A DNA stretch of 64,000 bases from Tranquillimonas rosea (GTDB taxonomy: Bacteria; Pseudomonadota; Alphaproteobacteria; Rhodobacterales; Rhodobacteraceae). Shown here piece by piece: positions 8,056 through 19,176 of the stretch. The notes beneath the pieces were generated by a model. It saw only the letters and a list, made by a program, of their open reading frames with translations, ran no database searches and was not told the origin of the DNA. Position 1 is the first letter of the stretch; each line of letters starts with the position of its first letter. Both the position numbers and the translations under genes were made by a program. The stretch covers positions 434,001 through 498,000 of the forward strand of contig NZ_FOGU01000001.1 of assembly GCF_900111315.1 (NCBI RefSeq). Reading direction: 5' to 3'.

Positions 8056-8805
8056 TCAGAAGAACACGTCGGCCGCCGGCACAGCGCGCCGGCCATCCGG
8101 GGTTTCAAGCACGAGCTGCCCGTGCTCATCGATGGTCTCGAAGCGGCCCACGATCTCTTCGCGTCCCGTGCGGGCCGTGATGACCTCGCCCAGACGCGCG
8201 GCGTGGCGCAGCCAGTGCTCGCGGATCGTCGGAAAGCCCAGCCGTGTCAGGATGCTCTCCTGCGTGGCATAGGCGTCGGCGAGGATCACCAGGAACTCCT
8301 CGGGCTCGATCTCGACCCCCGTCGCCTCGGCCACGCTGACCGGCGGGAACACCGCATCGCGCACATCGTCCGGCGCCATCACCAGGTTCACACCGATGCC
8401 GATGGACAGCCACTCGACCTGTCCCGCGGGGCCCGCGCTTTCCAGGAGGATGCCCGCGACCTTGCCGTTGTCGAGCAGCACGTCGTTCGGCCATTTCAGC
8501 GACAGGCGTGTCCGGTCGACCCGCATGGCGAGCGCCTCGAACAGCGCGTTGGCGGCGAGGAACGACCGCAGTGCTGCCCAGGCGGGCACCCCACCCGGCC
8601 GCATCACCAGCGTCGCCGCGAAATTCCCGGCCGGGTTGGCCCAAGCGACGCCCCGGCGGCCCCGTGCCGCCGTCTGTTCGCGGGCGAGTATCCACGTGGG
8701 ATAGTTCAGCTCGCCCGCAATGCGCGCCGCCTCGGCGTTGGTGCTGTCGACCCGATCGAGGACGATCCGGTCGAACCCTTCCGGCCAGGGCGCCTCAGTC
8801 GACAA
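8056..8805 (-). CDS. birA: Biotin--[acetyl-CoA-carboxylase] ligase (monofunctional)
   Basis: 249 residues covering only the catalytic and C-terminal domains of BirA; there is no N-terminal winged-helix, so it cannot repress biotin genes. The biotin/adenylate loop is GRRGVAW (within residues 45-55), and KWPNDV plus KVAGILLES form the active-site core. It attaches biotin to the carboxyl carrier protein. The likely start is TTG at 8805, inside the last codons of nuoN (11-bp overlap). No ATG or GTG is available before the conserved DRVDSTN segment, so translation probably depends on coupling to nuoN. Confidence 0.88.
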   Translation of the reverse strand: MSTEAPWPEGFDRIVLDRVDSTNAEAARIAGELNYPTWILAREQTAARGRRGVAWANPAGNFAATLVMRPGGVPAWAALRSFLAANALFEALAMRVDRTRLSLKWPNDVLLDNGKVAGILLESAGPAGQVEWLSIGIGVNLVMAPDDVRDAVFPPVSVAEATGVEIEPEEFLVILADAYATQESILTRLGFPTIREHWLRHAARLGEVITARTGREEIVGRFETIDEHGQLVLETPDGRRAVPAADVFF

Positions 8806-10237
8806 GGGTGGCCGCAGCGGCCGCTGCGGGGCCCTCGATGCCGAACAGGTTGACCACGCCGAACACCATCATCGCCGCCGACACCATCAGCATGCCCCAG
8901 AGCACCGGGCTGGACGATCGGTCGAGCCCGTCGCCCTCTTCGCCGAAATACATGTAGAAGATGATGCGCAGGTAGTAGAACGCCGCGATCACCGAAGCGA
9001 TGACGCCCAGCACCGCCAGCCAGCCAAGCCCGGCATCGACCGCGGCGCGCAGCACGTAGAACTTGCCGAAGAATCCGACGAGCGGCGGCACGCCGGCCAT
9101 CGAGAACATCAGCACCATGACCGCGAGCGCCTTCAGCGGCTCGGTCCTGGAGTACATGTTCAGCGCCTTGATGTCGGTGACCGGCTGTCCGTCCTTCTCC
9201 ATCGACAGGATGAAGGCGAAGGTGCCGACGTTCATCACGACGTAGATCGCCATGTAGACGAGCATCGCCTGCACGCCGAACGCACCGCCGCCGGCCAGGC
9301 CCATCAGCGCAAAGCCCATGTGGTTGATCGAAGAATAGGCCATCAGGCGCTTGATATTCGTCTGGCCGATCGCGGCGATTGCGCCCAGGAACATCGACGC
9401 CACCGCGAGAAGTGCCACGATCTGCTGCCAGTCGCCCACGACACCGCCGAAGGCGTCGTGCAGGATGCGGGCGAACATTGCCATGGCGGCGACCTTGGGC
9501 GCCGTGGCGAAGAACGCGGTCACCGGCGTGGGCGAGCCTTCGTAGACGTCCGGCGTCCACATGTGGAACGGCGCGGCCGACACCTTGAACGCGACACCGG
9601 CGCTGACGAAGACCAGACCGAACAGCAGGCCCAGCGGGATGTTGTCGCCGGCGCTTACCGCGCGCACGATGCCCTCGAACTCGGTTGTGCCGGCAAAGCC
9701 GTAGGTCAGCGACGCACCATAGAGCAGCAGGCCCGAGCTGAGCGAGCCCAGGACGAAGTACTTGAGGCCCGCCTCGGTCGACTTGGGGCTTTCACGGCGC
9801 AGCGAGGCGACGACATACAGCGCCAACGACTGCAGCTCGAGGCCCATGTACATCGCGATCAGGTCGCCGGCACTGACCATCACCATCATGCCCACGGACG
9901 CGAGCGCGACGAGCAGCGGATACTCGAACCGCAGGAGATCCCGGCGGGCCATGTACTCTTCGCTCATCAACAGGACGGCAGCCGCCGCCAGAAGCAGCGT
10001 CACCTTGGCAAACCGGGCAAAGGCGTCGTCGACGAACATGCCGCCGAACGCGGTCCGTGTCTCGCCGCCCGACAGCCCGATCCAGCCCGCCAGAAGGACG
10101 AGAACCGCCGCCGTCGCCCACAGGATGACGGGCGCCAGACGGTCTTTGCCGGTATAGACCGCCACGATCAGGCCCAGCATCGCAAGGAGTGCCAGGGTGA
10201 TCTCGGGCAGAATTACGGAGAAATCGGCAGAGGTCAT
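8795..10237 (-). CDS. nuoN: NADH-quinone oxidoreductase subunit N
   Basis: 480 residues, polytopic antiporter-like subunit of the complex I membrane arm, with about 14 predicted membrane segments. The region containing [15 protein letters not shown] and the earlier [27 protein letters not shown] are the conserved proton-channel signatures of NuoN/NuoL/NuoM homologues, with Lys in the broken helices. It translocates protons, driven by quinone reduction. It starts 10 bp after nuoM and its end overlaps birA. Confidence 0.95.
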   Translation of the reverse strand: MTSADFSVILPEITLALLAMLGLIVAVYTGKDRLAPVILWATAAVLVLLAGWIGLSGGETRTAFGGMFVDDAFARFAKVTLLLAAAAVLLMSEEYMARRDLLRFEYPLLVALASVGMMVMVSAGDLIAMYMGLELQSLALYVVASLRRESPKSTEAGLKYFVLGSLSSGLLLYGASLTYGFAGTTEFEGIVRAVSAGDNIPLGLLFGLVFVSAGVAFKVSAAPFHMWTPDVYEGSPTPVTAFFATAPKVAAMAMFARILHDAFGGVVGDWQQIVALLAVASMFLGAIAAIGQTNIKRLMAYSSINHMGFALMGLAGGGAFGVQAMLVYMAIYVVMNVGTFAFILSMEKDGQPVTDIKALNMYSRTEPLKALAVMVLMFSMAGVPPLVGFFGKFYVLRAAVDAGLGWLAVLGVIASVIAAFYYLRIIFYMYFGEEGDGLDRSSSPVLWGMLMVSAAMMVFGVVNLFGIEGPAAAAAATLVD

Positions 10238-10247
10238 ACGGCGATCC

Positions 10248-11786
10248 TTACATCTCGGCCAGTGTCACGCCGGCCTGTTCGGCCAGTGCGGTCTGTGTAT
10301 CGGAAATCAGCGCCTCGACGGAGGGGCCGACGATGTCGGTCACGAGGCTGGGATAGACGCCCAGAAGCAGGGTCATCGCGACGAGCGGCGCGAAGATCCA
10401 CTTCTCACGCCGGGTCATGTCGGTGATCGACCGCAGCGACTCCTTGATGAGGTCGCCCAGGACGACCCGGCGATAGAGCCACAGCGCATAGGCGGCCGAC
10501 AGGATCACGCCGGTCGTGGCGACCGCGGCGACCCAGGTGTTCACCTGGAACATGCCCATCAACGTCAGGAACTCGCCGACGAAACCGCTCGTCCCCGGCA
10601 GGCCGACATTGGCCATCGTGAACAGCATGAAGATCATCGCATAGGCCGGCATCCGGTTCGCGAGACCGCCATAGGCATCGATGTCGCGAGTGTGCATCCG
10701 GTCATAGATCACGCCCACGCACAGGAACAGCGCGCCCGAGATGAAGCCGTGGCTCAGCATCTGGAAGATCGCGCCGTCGAGGCCCTGCTGCGTCACCGTG
10801 AAGATGCCGGCGGTCACGTATCCCATGTGCGCGACCGACGAATAGGCGATGAGCTTCTTCATGTCCTGCTGCGCGAGCGCCACAAGCGAGGTGTAGACGA
10901 TCGCGATGGCCGACAGCCACAGGATCAGCGGCGCCAGCAGGTCGGACGCTATGGGGAACATCGGCAGCGAGAAGCGCAGGAAGCCGTAGCCGCCCATCTT
11001 CAGCAGGATCGCGGCAAGTACCACGGACCCCGCGGTCGGCGCCTGAACGTGCGCGTCGGGCAGCCAGGTGTGGACCGGCCACATGGGCATCTTGACCGCG
11101 AACGAGGCGAAGAAGGCCAGCCACAGCAGCGTTTGCAGGCCGCCGACAACCTGGATGCCAAGCACCGGGAACGTCTCGGACGCGAAGTTGTGCGCCAGAA
11201 GTGCCGGGATGTCCGTCGTACCCGCGTCCACGTACATCGCCGTGATCGCCACCAGCATCAGCACCGAGCCGAGGAACGTGTAGAGGAAGAACTTGAACGC
11301 CGCGTAGATGCGGTTCTTGCCGCCCCATATCCCGATGATCAGGAACATCGGGATCAGGCCGCCCTCGAAGAACAGGTAGAACAGCACGAGATCCAGCGCG
11401 CAGAAGACGCCGATCATCAGCGTCTCGAGCACGAGGAAGGCGATCATGTATTCCTTCACGCGCACGGTGACGTCCCAGCACGCCAGGATCACCAGCGGCA
11501 TGAGGAACGTCGTCAGCATCACGAACAGGATCGAGATGCCGTCGACGCCCATCTTGTAGGTCAGGCCGACCAGCCACTCGCCCTCTTCGACGAACTGGAA
11601 ATCGGTGTTCTGCGGGTCGAACCCGGCCAGCAGGAACAGCGAGATCAGGAACGTCGCGCTCGTCGCGATCAGCGCAAGCCACTTGGCGTTCAGGCGCGCG
11701 GCCTCGTCGTCTCCGCGCAGGAACAGCGCCAGGATCGCCGCGGCCAGAAGCGGCAGGAAGGTGATGATGGAAAGTAGGCTGTCCAT
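10248..11786 (-). CDS. nuoM: NADH-quinone oxidoreductase subunit M
   Basis: 512 residues, antiporter-like membrane subunit of complex I. Signature segments: the Glu-containing helix [38 protein letters not shown] with the channel Lys and Pro break, [11 protein letters not shown], and [13 protein letters not shown] near residue 400. NuoM is one of the proton channels between NuoL and NuoN. Only 1 bp separates it from nuoL and 10 bp from nuoN, as expected for stoichiometric membrane subunits. The ATG at 11786 gives the standard MDSLLS N-terminus. Confidence 0.95.
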   Translation of the reverse strand: MDSLLSIITFLPLLAAAILALFLRGDDEAARLNAKWLALIATSATFLISLFLLAGFDPQNTDFQFVEEGEWLVGLTYKMGVDGISILFVMLTTFLMPLVILACWDVTVRVKEYMIAFLVLETLMIGVFCALDLVLFYLFFEGGLIPMFLIIGIWGGKNRIYAAFKFFLYTFLGSVLMLVAITAMYVDAGTTDIPALLAHNFASETFPVLGIQVVGGLQTLLWLAFFASFAVKMPMWPVHTWLPDAHVQAPTAGSVVLAAILLKMGGYGFLRFSLPMFPIASDLLAPLILWLSAIAIVYTSLVALAQQDMKKLIAYSSVAHMGYVTAGIFTVTQQGLDGAIFQMLSHGFISGALFLCVGVIYDRMHTRDIDAYGGLANRMPAYAMIFMLFTMANVGLPGTSGFVGEFLTLMGMFQVNTWVAAVATTGVILSAAYALWLYRRVVLGDLIKESLRSITDMTRREKWIFAPLVAMTLLLGVYPSLVTDIVGPSVEALISDTQTALAEQAGVTLAEM

Positions 11787-11787
11787 G

Positions 11788-13932
11788 TTATTGGGCCCCT
11801 CCGGCCAGCGTCATCAGCGTGATCAGGACGGCGATACCGAGCACCATCGCGAAGGCGTAGTGGAACAGGTATCCCGACTGCGCACGGCCCGCGAGGCGGG
11901 TGAAGAACGGCACGATCCCCATGGCGAGACCGTTGATCCCGCCGTCGATCACGCCCCCGTCGCCGCGCCGCCACAGGAAGCCACCCAGGCTCCGCGCCGG
12001 CCGCACGAAGACGGCGTTGTAGATTTCGTCGAAGTACCACTTGTTGAGAAGGAAGCGGTACAGGATCGGCTGGTTCGCCGCGAGCTTGCCGGGCAGATCA
12101 GGCCGCCGGATATACATCTGGAAGGCCAGCAGGAAGCCGACGAGCATCGCGACGAAGGGCGACACCTTGACCCAGACCGGCGCATGGTGCGCCTCGTCGA
12201 GGACGTGGTTGTCGGGGTGCATGTAGATCGCCCCCTCGCCAGGCGCGGGACCGGCCAGAGCGGTTTCCGTTCCGTCACCTTCGCCCGACCCCTCGGCGCT
12301 TTCGCTTGCCGCCGCGTTATCCTCGGCAGAGCCGCCTTCTGCCGACGCGGTTTCCTCGCCGTGGTCGCCGCCCGCCTCTTCCGAGGCCTCGGCTTGATGC
12401 GGGATGCCGAACCAGGTCGTGACCTTCTCGTGCGAGCCGAAGAACGGCCCGTACCAGACCATGCCCGCGAACACCGCGCCGATTGCCAGCACGCCGAGCG
12501 GCGCCGTCATGATCGTCGGCGATTCATGCGCGTGGTCATGGGTGTGCTTGTCGCCCTTCTGCGGCCCGTAGAACGTCATGAACATCAGGCGCCACGAGTA
12601 GAACGAGGTGAAGGCCGCCGCGATGACCAGCATCCAGAAGGCGTAGGTCGCCACGCCGGTCTGCCCGCCCCAGGCGCTCTCGATGACGGCGTCCTTCGAC
12701 AGGAAGCCGGCGAAGCCGATATGCGTCAGCGGGATGCCCACACCGGTGATCGCCAGCGTGCCGATCATCATGGCCCAGAACGTGTAGGGAAACTTGTCCT
12801 TCAGCCCGCCATAGTTCCGCATGTCCTGCTCGTGGTGCATCCCGTGGATGATCGAGCCGGCGCCGAGGAACAGCATCGCCTTGAAGAACGCGTGGGTGAA
12901 CAGGTGGAACATCGCCGCCGAGTAGACGCCGACACCCGCTGCCACGAACATGTATCCGAGCTGCGAACAGGTCGAATAGGCGATCACGCGCTTGATGTCG
13001 TTCTGCACCAGACCCACCGTCGCGGCGAAGAACGCCGTCGACGCCCCAATGAAGGTGACGAAAGCGGTGGCGTTCGGCGCGAACTCCATCAGCGGCGACA
13101 TCCGGCAGACGAGGAACACGCCCGCCGTCACCATCGTCGCGGCGTGGATCAGGGCCGAAACCGGGGTCGGGCCTTCCATCGCGTCGGGCAGCCAGGTGTG
13201 CAGCAAGAGCTGGGCCGACTTGCCCATCGCGCCGATGAACAGCAGCAGGCAGACCACCTCGATCGCGTTCCAGTCGCGCCACAGAAAGGTCATCTGCGTT
13301 TCGGCCATCTCGGGCGCGGCGGCGAACACGGTGTCGAAGTTGATCGAATCCACCAGGAAGAAGATCGCGAAGATCGCCAGGGCGAAGCCGAAATCGCCCA
13401 CCCGGTTCACCACGAAGGCCTTGATGGCCGCCGCGTTCGCCGACGGCTTGCGGTAGTAGAAGCCGATCAGGAGGTACGAGGCGACGCCGACACCCTCCCA
13501 TCCGAAGAACATCTGCACGAGGTTGTCCGACGTCACCAGCATCAGCATCGCGAAGGTGAAGAAGGACAGGTACGCGAAGAAGCGCGGGCGGTAGGGCTCG
13601 TCGTCCTTGAAGTGCGCGTCATGCGACATGTAGCCGAAGCTGTAGAGATGCACGAGGCTCGACACCGTCGTCACCACGACCAGCATGATCGCGGTCAGAC
13701 GATCCAGCCGGATCGCCCAGTCGGTGCTGAGACTGCCCGACTCGATCCAGCGCAGGATCTGGATGCGGTGCATCTCGCCGTCATGGGCGAAGAACACGAT
13801 CCACGACAGGAACGCCGCCAGAAGCAGCAGGCAGGTGGCCGTCCATTGCGCCGGCTTCTCGCCGATGATGCCGTAACCGAAGCCGCAGATGAGCGCGCCG
13901 ATCAGCGGCGCGAAGAGGATAATCGTCTCCAC
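11788..13932 (-). CDS. nuoL: NADH-quinone oxidoreductase subunit L, with an acidic low-complexity insertion
   Basis: 714 residues, longer than E. coli NuoL (613). Distal proton channel of complex I with the typical [20 protein letters not shown] (about residues 237-256) and [12 protein letters not shown] motifs. Two unusual loops follow TM segments near residue 455: a His-rich stretch ([13 protein letters not shown]) and, at about residues 513-562, an Ala/Glu/Gly/Ser-rich acidic stretch. The C-terminal part with the lateral helix is present. The start is GTG at 13932 with GAGG close upstream; it follows nuoK by 4 bp. Confidence 0.94.
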   Translation of the reverse strand: METIILFAPLIGALICGFGYGIIGEKPAQWTATCLLLLAAFLSWIVFFAHDGEMHRIQILRWIESGSLSTDWAIRLDRLTAIMLVVVTTVSSLVHLYSFGYMSHDAHFKDDEPYRPRFFAYLSFFTFAMLMLVTSDNLVQMFFGWEGVGVASYLLIGFYYRKPSANAAAIKAFVVNRVGDFGFALAIFAIFFLVDSINFDTVFAAAPEMAETQMTFLWRDWNAIEVVCLLLFIGAMGKSAQLLLHTWLPDAMEGPTPVSALIHAATMVTAGVFLVCRMSPLMEFAPNATAFVTFIGASTAFFAATVGLVQNDIKRVIAYSTCSQLGYMFVAAGVGVYSAAMFHLFTHAFFKAMLFLGAGSIIHGMHHEQDMRNYGGLKDKFPYTFWAMMIGTLAITGVGIPLTHIGFAGFLSKDAVIESAWGGQTGVATYAFWMLVIAAAFTSFYSWRLMFMTFYGPQKGDKHTHDHAHESPTIMTAPLGVLAIGAVFAGMVWYGPFFGSHEKVTTWFGIPHQAEASEEAGGDHGEETASAEGGSAEDNAAASESAEGSGEGDGTETALAGPAPGEGAIYMHPDNHVLDEAHHAPVWVKVSPFVAMLVGFLLAFQMYIRRPDLPGKLAANQPILYRFLLNKWYFDEIYNAVFVRPARSLGGFLWRRGDGGVIDGGINGLAMGIVPFFTRLAGRAQSGYLFHYAFAMVLGIAVLITLMTLAGGAQ

Positions 13933-13936
13933 AGCC

Positions 13937-14242
13937 TCAGCCTTTCATCACGTTGATGTCTTCGACGTCGATCGTGCCGCGGTTGCGGAAGAAGCAGACC
14001 AGGATCGCCAGCCCGATCGCCGCCTCGGCCGCGGCGACCGTCAGCACGAACAGCGTGAACACCTGCCCCACCAGATCGCCGAGATAAGCCGAGAAGGCGA
14101 CGAGGTTGATGTTCACCGCCAGCAGCATCAGCTCGATCGACATCAGGAGGATGATCACGTTCTTCCGGTTCAGGAACAGCCCGAAGATCCCGATGACGAA
14201 GAGGGCCGCGGCGACGGTGAGGTAGTGTTCTAATCCGATCAT
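13937..14242 (-). CDS. nuoK: NADH-quinone oxidoreductase subunit K
   Basis: 101 residues with three membrane helices, the usual NuoK length. It carries the two conserved membrane glutamates of the proton pathway, in the helix around [15 protein letters not shown] and in the helix around [12 protein letters not shown]. It belongs to the E-channel/Q-proximal region of the complex I membrane arm. GGAGGGACAGA directly precedes the ATG. It follows the 26-codon membrane-peptide gene by 19 bp and precedes nuoL by 4 bp. Confidence 0.95.
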   Translation of the reverse strand: MIGLEHYLTVAAALFVIGIFGLFLNRKNVIILLMSIELMLLAVNINLVAFSAYLGDLVGQVFTLFVLTVAAAEAAIGLAILVCFFRNRGTIDVEDINVMKG

Positions 14243-14261
14243 TCTGTCCCTCCGGGCGTGC

Positions 14262-14342
14262 TCACCCGTTGAAGTATCCGTTGGCCACCAGAACGGCGGT
14301 GATGATCCCGATCGCCACCGCCGTCCAGCCGCCTGCGTTCAT
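14262..14342 (-). CDS. 26-residue single-span membrane peptide between nuoJ and nuoK
   Basis: An ATG one base after the nuoJ stop opens a 26-codon frame ending in TGA. The translation begins [12 protein letters not shown] and continues hydrophobic (IITAVLVA) to end NGYFNG; it can form one short membrane helix. The tight placement inside the nuo membrane-arm genes and the clean hydrophobic composition suggest a real miniprotein, perhaps a minor complex I subunit or an assembly helper. Some alphaproteobacterial nuo operons are known to hold unidentified small frames. There is no strong Shine-Dalgarno; initiation by coupling to nuoJ is likely. Expression is unproven. Confidence 0.5.
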   Translation of the reverse strand: MNAGGWTAVAIGIITAVLVANGYFNG

Positions 14343-14343
14343 C

Positions 14344-14958
14344 TCACAGCCCCTGACCGGGCTTCACGTCCTTCAGCTCCATCGCCTTGGCGGGGTCGCG
14401 GTACATCTGCGCCAGCACGTCCTGCCGCTTGACGTCCGGACGGTGCCGCAGCGTCAGCACGATCGCCCCGATCATGGCGACCAGCAGGATCAGGCCCGCA
14501 AGCTGGAAGAGCATCAGGTAGTCGTCGTAGATCAGCTGCCCCAGCATCTGCGTGTTGTGGGCGCCCTCGAACTGGTCGGGCTGCGCCGCGAGAAGCTCTG
14601 GCGCGATCTCCGAGGTCTGCCAGACGCCGAAGGCGAGGCCGAGCTGCATCAGGATGACGACACCGATCAGCAGTGCGATCGGCATGTAGCGCGCCATGCC
14701 GGCCTTGAGCTCGGTGAAGTCGATGTCGAGCATCATCACCACGAACAGGAACAGCACCGCGACCGCGCCGACATAGACGATGATCAGCAGCATCGCCACG
14801 AACTCGGCGCCCAGCAGGACGAATAGGCCCGCCGACGACAGGAAGGCCAGGATCAGCCACAGGACCGAGTGGACGGGGTTGCGCGCGATCACGGTGAACA
14901 GGCCGGCGGCGGTCACAGTGATGGCGAAAAGATAGAAGGCGAAATCCGCGACACCCAT
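14344..14958 (-). CDS. nuoJ: NADH-quinone oxidoreductase subunit J
   Basis: 204 residues with five membrane helices. The third helix region [21 protein letters not shown] holds the conserved Tyr and the pi-bulge/Gly segment typical of NuoJ (ND6), which couples quinone chemistry to proton movement. I start it at ATG 14958 (MGVADFAFY) with AGGGA 7-11 bases before; the open frame extends 61 codons upstream into nuoI but that part is basic, non-homologous shadow sequence. Ends PGQGL, 1 bp before the 26-residue peptide gene. Confidence 0.94.
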   Translation of the reverse strand: MGVADFAFYLFAITVTAAGLFTVIARNPVHSVLWLILAFLSSAGLFVLLGAEFVAMLLIIVYVGAVAVLFLFVVMMLDIDFTELKAGMARYMPIALLIGVVILMQLGLAFGVWQTSEIAPELLAAQPDQFEGAHNTQMLGQLIYDDYLMLFQLAGLILLVAMIGAIVLTLRHRPDVKRQDVLAQMYRDPAKAMELKDVKPGQGL

Positions 14959-14995
14959 TAGGCGGTCCCTTTCATCGCTGTCCTCTCGCGCCCCC

Positions 14996-15490
14996 TTAAC
15001 GGTACGGCGCGTCGATTTCCAGATTGCGGGCGATCTCGGCTTCCCAGCGTTCGCCGTTCTCGAGCAGCTTCTCCTTGTTGTAGAAGAGCTCTTCCCGCGT
15101 CTCGGTCGCGAACTCGAAGTTCGGTCCCTCGACGATGGCATCCACCGGGCACGCCTCCTGGCAGAAACCGCAATAGATGCATTTCGTCATGTCGATGTCG
15201 TAGCGCGTCGTGCGGCGGCTGCCGTCGGTGCGCGGCTCGGCGTCGATGGTGATCGCCTGCGCGGGGCAGATCGCCTCGCACAGCTTGCATGCGATACACC
15301 GCTCTTCGCCGTTGGGATAGCGCCGCAGCGCGTGCTCGCCGCGGAACCGCGGGCTGAGCGGCCCCTTCTCGTGCGGGTAGTTGAGCGTCGCCTTGGGCGC
15401 GAAGAAGTATTTGAAGCCCAGCTTGAGACCCTTGAAGAAGTCCTGCAGCAGGAAGTACCGGCTGGCGCGGGTATAGTCGATGGATGCCAT
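14996..15490 (-). CDS. nuoI: NADH-quinone oxidoreductase subunit I
   Basis: 164 residues, the standard alphaproteobacterial length. It binds two [4Fe-4S] clusters (N6a and N6b) through [12 protein letters not shown] and [12 protein letters not shown], passing electrons toward the quinone site. An amphipathic N-terminal part ([18 protein letters not shown]) anchors it to the membrane arm. It follows nuoH by 45 bp and is followed by nuoJ. Confidence 0.96.
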   Translation of the reverse strand: MASIDYTRASRYFLLQDFFKGLKLGFKYFFAPKATLNYPHEKGPLSPRFRGEHALRRYPNGEERCIACKLCEAICPAQAITIDAEPRTDGSRRTTRYDIDMTKCIYCGFCQEACPVDAIVEGPNFEFATETREELFYNKEKLLENGERWEAEIARNLEIDAPYR

Positions 15491-15535
15491 TTTCAGCCTC
15501 CGTAGGTTTCGTCGGGTGCGCCGCTGGCGGTCATC

Positions 15536-16573
15536 TCAGCCGCCCACGGCCCAGCGGGCATAGGCGCCGCCGAACAGGCCGTACTGGGCAAAGAATGACA
15601 CCAGCACCACCCAGGCCAGGCTGAACGGAAGGAACACCTTCCAGCCCAGCCGCATCAGCTGGTCGTAGCGATAGCGCGGGACGATCGCCTTCACCATCGC
15701 GAAGAGGAAGAAGAAGATCGCCATCTTGCCGACCATCCACAGCGCGCCGTCGGGCAGGCCCGGAATGGGCGACAGCCAGCCGCCGAAGAACAGCAGCGAG
15801 GTCAGCGCGCACATAAGGAAGATCGCGATGTACTCGCCCGCCATGAACAGAAGGAACGGCGTCGAGGAATATTCCACCTGGTAGCCCGCGACGAGCTCCG
15901 ACTCGGCCTCGGGCAGGTCGAAGGGCGGGCGGTTCGTCTCGGCCAGCGCCGAGATGAAGAACAGGAACACCATCGGGAAGTGCGGCAGCCAGTACCAGTT
16001 GAACAGGCCCAGGTTGCCGTCCTGCGCGCGGACGATCTCGCCGAAGTTCAGGCTGCCGGTCGTGATTATGACGCCGATGATGATCAGTCCGATCGAGACC
16101 TCGTACGAGATCATCTGAGCGGCGGACCGGAGCGAGCCGAGGAACGGGTATTTCGAGTTCGACGCCCAGCCCCCCATGATCACGCCGTAGACCTCGAGCG
16201 ACGAGATCGCAAAGACGTAGAGGATGGCGACGTTGAGGTCCGCCAGCACCCAGGTGTCGTTGAACGGAATCACCGCCCAGGCCACCATCGCCAGGACGAA
16301 CGACATCAGCGGCGCCAGCAGGAAGACCGTGCGGTCCGACCCGGCGGGGATGACGATCTCCTTGACGACATATTTCAACGCGTCGGCGACGGTCTGGAGC
16401 AGGCCGAATACGCCCACCACGTTGGGGCCGCGGCGCATCTGGACAGCGGCCCAGATCTTGCGGTCGCCGTAGACCATGAACAGCAGCGACACCATCACGA
16501 AGGTGATCACCATCCCGCACTGGGCAGCGATGATCAGCGCGATTCCGGGCGCCGTGGAAAAGAAATCAGCCAT
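15536..16573 (-). CDS. nuoH: NADH-quinone oxidoreductase subunit H
   Basis: 345 residues with eight predicted membrane helices; forms most of the quinone-access channel at the junction of the peripheral and membrane arms. Conserved signatures: [15 protein letters not shown] near residue 35, the Glu/Arg-rich loop [23 protein letters not shown] (Q-site loop, about residues 210-235) and [22 protein letters not shown] precedes the ATG. Six bases separate it from the upstream lipoprotein gene. Confidence 0.96.
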   Translation of the reverse strand: MADFFSTAPGIALIIAAQCGMVITFVMVSLLFMVYGDRKIWAAVQMRRGPNVVGVFGLLQTVADALKYVVKEIVIPAGSDRTVFLLAPLMSFVLAMVAWAVIPFNDTWVLADLNVAILYVFAISSLEVYGVIMGGWASNSKYPFLGSLRSAAQMISYEVSIGLIIIGVIITTGSLNFGEIVRAQDGNLGLFNWYWLPHFPMVFLFFISALAETNRPPFDLPEAESELVAGYQVEYSSTPFLLFMAGEYIAIFLMCALTSLLFFGGWLSPIPGLPDGALWMVGKMAIFFFLFAMVKAIVPRYRYDQLMRLGWKVFLPFSLAWVVLVSFFAQYGLFGGAYARWAVGG

Positions 16574-16579
16574 GCATCC

Positions 16580-16969
16580 TCACACCGTCGGTATTCCGTC
16601 TTCCCTACAGGCGGCGACCACCACATCGGCATCGATGGTGCGTGTCCCCTCGGGCAGCGCTGGCGAGACCGTGTAAACCGCATCTCCCCGCCAAAGGCCA
16701 CCCTCTTCGTCGAGATTCGTTCGAACGCGTCGTGCAAATCCATAGTCGCGGATCCGCGCATACTGCGCCGCGGCGCAGTCGGCATAGGCCGTCACGTCGC
16801 CTGCGGAGGACGCTCCGCGCATCTCGACGAGGAAATTGACCAGATCCCCGCCCAGGAGCCGTGTCTGCACGCCGAGATACTCGGGCGCCGGCGCCTCGGC
16901 AGGGGGTGTCGTTTCGGCGCAGGCCGCGACTCCGGCCATCAATACCAGTACCGCGGTCCCGCGCCCCAT
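16580..16969 (-). CDS. Small lipoprotein between nuoG and nuoH
   Basis: 129 residues with a lipoprotein signal: hydrophobic residues 5-14 and the lipobox GVAAC, giving lipidated Cys17. The rest is a small alpha/beta domain with a second Cys pair candidate (DCAAA and AACRE). No recognised family. It sits 4 bp after nuoG and 6 bp before nuoH, so it is certainly co-transcribed with them. A role in assembly or in the periplasmic face of complex I is possible but is only inferred from position. Confidence 0.75.
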   Translation of the reverse strand: MGRGTAVLVLMAGVAACAETTPPAEAPAPEYLGVQTRLLGGDLVNFLVEMRGASSAGDVTAYADCAAAQYARIRDYGFARRVRTNLDEEGGLWRGDAVYTVSPALPEGTRTIDADVVVAACREDGIPTV

Positions 16970-16973
16970 CGTC

Positions 16974-18992
16974 TCACTCGGCCGCGATCTTCTCCGCGGC
17001 GCGATCCTTGGCCATCGCGCTGAGCTCGGCCATGACCTCGCTCGACCGCATGATCGGGTTGGCGAGATAGTGCGCCTTCACGTGGGTCGTGAGCGGCTGA
17101 TCGAGCCCGTCGGTCCCGGCGTCGGAGACCGGCTCGAGCGTGTTCTCGACCACGCGCTCGACCTTCTTGAGATGGGGAACCTCGGCCACCATCGCCTGGC
17201 GCAACTGAGCGAGGCTGTCATAGGGCAGCGTGGCGTCCACCTCGGCCGACAGCGCGCGCAGGATCGCCCAGTTCTCCTTGGCCTCGCCGGGCGCGAAGCA
17301 GGCGCGCATCGCGATCTGCGGGCGGCCTTCCATGTTCACGAAAAGCCCCTGCTCTTCGGTATAGGCGGCGGCAGGCAGGATCACGTCGGCGCGGTGCGCC
17401 CCGCGGTCGCCGTGGCTGCCCTGGTAGATCACGAACGGGCCCTGCGGAATGTCGACCTCGTCCACGCCCAGGGCAAAGACCGTATCCGCCCCGTCGAGTG
17501 CTTTGGTCATGCCGCCCTCGGTCACGGCGCCGACATCCATCGCGCCCACGCGGCCGGCCGCGGTGTGCAGGATCAGAAGGCCGGCATTGGCGTCCTCGGC
17601 GATCTTCATCGCCCGCGACAGACGTGCCGCGCCGCCTTTCCCCTGCAGCGCGCCCTGGCCGACGATGACCATCGACGGCGCCTCTTCGGTGCCCTTGGTC
17701 AGTGGCGTGTCGCCCAGGTCGGACATCGCGGCGCCCGCATGGATGTAGCCGTAGGTCAGGTCGACCGGCTCGCCCACCAGGGTGACGTCCGCACCATAGA
17801 GCCATGCCTTGCGGACACGCGAGTTCAGCACCGGCGCCTCGGCGCGCGGGTTGGTTCCGATCATCAGGATGTTTCGTGCATGATCGATGTCCTCGATCGA
17901 CGCCGTCCCGACATAGCCCGAGCGGTTGCCCGCGGGCAGCGCCGCGCCGTCGGTGCGGCATTCCACGCGGCCGCCCTGCCCCTCGACCAGCTGCTTCAGG
18001 GCAAAGGTCGCCTCGGCCGGGGCAAGGTCGCCGATCAGGCCGGCGACGGTCTTGTCCTTCATCGCTTCGGCCGCCGCGGCGAGCGCCTCGGGCCACGTCG
18101 CAGGCTTCAGCTTGCCATCCTTGCGGACATAGGGCCGGTCGAGACGCTGGCGCCCGAGCCCGTCCCAGACATAGCGCGAACGGTCCGACAGCCATTCCTC
18201 GTTGATGCCGTCATGGTTGCGCGGCAGGATCCGCATCACCTCGCGACCCTTGGTGTCGACGCGGATCGCGGCGCCCATGCCATCCATCACGTCGATCGTC
18301 TCGGTCTTGGTCAGCTCCCAGGGCCGCGCGGTGAAGGCATAGGGCTTGGACGTCAGCGCGCCCACCGGGCACAGATCGACGATGTTGCCCTGCATCTCGG
18401 AATCGAGCGTCTGGCCCAGATACGAGGTGATCTCGGCATCCTCCCCCCGGCCGGTCTGGCCGAGCTCCGGCATGCCCGCGACCTCGGTGATGAAGCGGAC
18501 GCAGCGCGTGCACGAGATGCAGCGCGTCATGTGCGTGCCGACGAGCGGGCCGAGATCGACGTTCGCCACGGCGCGCTTGGGCTCGCGATAGCGCGAGAAG
18601 TCGACGCCATAGGCCATCGCCTGATCCTGCAGATCGCATTCCCCGCCCTGGTCGCAGATCGGGCAGTCGAGCGGATGGTTGATGAGCAGGAACTCCATCA
18701 CCCCTTCGCGCGCCTTCTTGACCATCGGCGAGTTCGTCTTGACCTGCGGCGGCTCACCGTCCTTGCCGGGGCGCAGGTCGCGGACCTGCATCGCGCAGGA
18801 GGCGGCGGGCTTCGGCGGGCCGCCGACGACCTCGACCAGGCACATCCGGCAATTGCCGGCGATCGACAGGCGCTCGTGGTAGCAGAACCGGGGGATCTCC
18901 ACCCCGGCAAGCTCGCACGCCTGGATCAGCGTAATGGCGGGATCGACGTCGATATCCTTGCCGTCGATGTTGATTGTGCGGGTGTCGGTCAT
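16974..18992 (-). CDS. nuoG: NADH-quinone oxidoreductase subunit G
   Basis: 672 residues. The N-terminal part has the iron-sulfur ligands: the [2Fe-2S] motif with CYHE and CRMC, the N5 type segment [15 protein letters not shown] with its preceding His, and CISCTRC for N4, followed by a molybdopterin-oxidoreductase-like C-terminal region without catalytic function. ATG at 18992 has AGGAG 9-13 bases upstream; a longer frame to 19043 lacks homology. This subunit carries electrons from NuoE/F to NuoI. It follows three small exported or membrane protein genes and is followed at 4 bp by a lipoprotein gene. Confidence 0.95.
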   Translation of the reverse strand: MTDTRTINIDGKDIDVDPAITLIQACELAGVEIPRFCYHERLSIAGNCRMCLVEVVGGPPKPAASCAMQVRDLRPGKDGEPPQVKTNSPMVKKAREGVMEFLLINHPLDCPICDQGGECDLQDQAMAYGVDFSRYREPKRAVANVDLGPLVGTHMTRCISCTRCVRFITEVAGMPELGQTGRGEDAEITSYLGQTLDSEMQGNIVDLCPVGALTSKPYAFTARPWELTKTETIDVMDGMGAAIRVDTKGREVMRILPRNHDGINEEWLSDRSRYVWDGLGRQRLDRPYVRKDGKLKPATWPEALAAAAEAMKDKTVAGLIGDLAPAEATFALKQLVEGQGGRVECRTDGAALPAGNRSGYVGTASIEDIDHARNILMIGTNPRAEAPVLNSRVRKAWLYGADVTLVGEPVDLTYGYIHAGAAMSDLGDTPLTKGTEEAPSMVIVGQGALQGKGGAARLSRAMKIAEDANAGLLILHTAAGRVGAMDVGAVTEGGMTKALDGADTVFALGVDEVDIPQGPFVIYQGSHGDRGAHRADVILPAAAYTEEQGLFVNMEGRPQIAMRACFAPGEAKENWAILRALSAEVDATLPYDSLAQLRQAMVAEVPHLKKVERVVENTLEPVSDAGTDGLDQPLTTHVKAHYLANPIMRSSEVMAELSAMAKDRAAEKIAAE

Positions 18993-19176
18993 GTCCGGTC
19001 TCTCCTGCTCGGCACGGACACCGCGTGAGCGCCGGCCCGGCATCGGTCTTGGCGCAGGTCGCGCTGCGCCGCAACACCCGTTCGGACCATGGGCATCCGT
19101 CCTGTCGCGGATTATCTAGCACCAGCCGCGCCGAGGCCCAAGGGGCCGGACGCCTCAAATCGGCTCGACCCGGACC

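Noticed and set aside
11605-13956. 783-codon plus-strand frame over nuoL
   Set aside because: Antisense shadow; highly polar His/Arg/Glu/Asp-rich sequence is the complement of membrane-protein codons in GC-rich DNA.
14959-15141. N-terminal extension of nuoJ
   Set aside because: The added 61 residues are a basic shadow of nuoI and are not found in NuoJ; the ATG at 14958 has a ribosome binding site.
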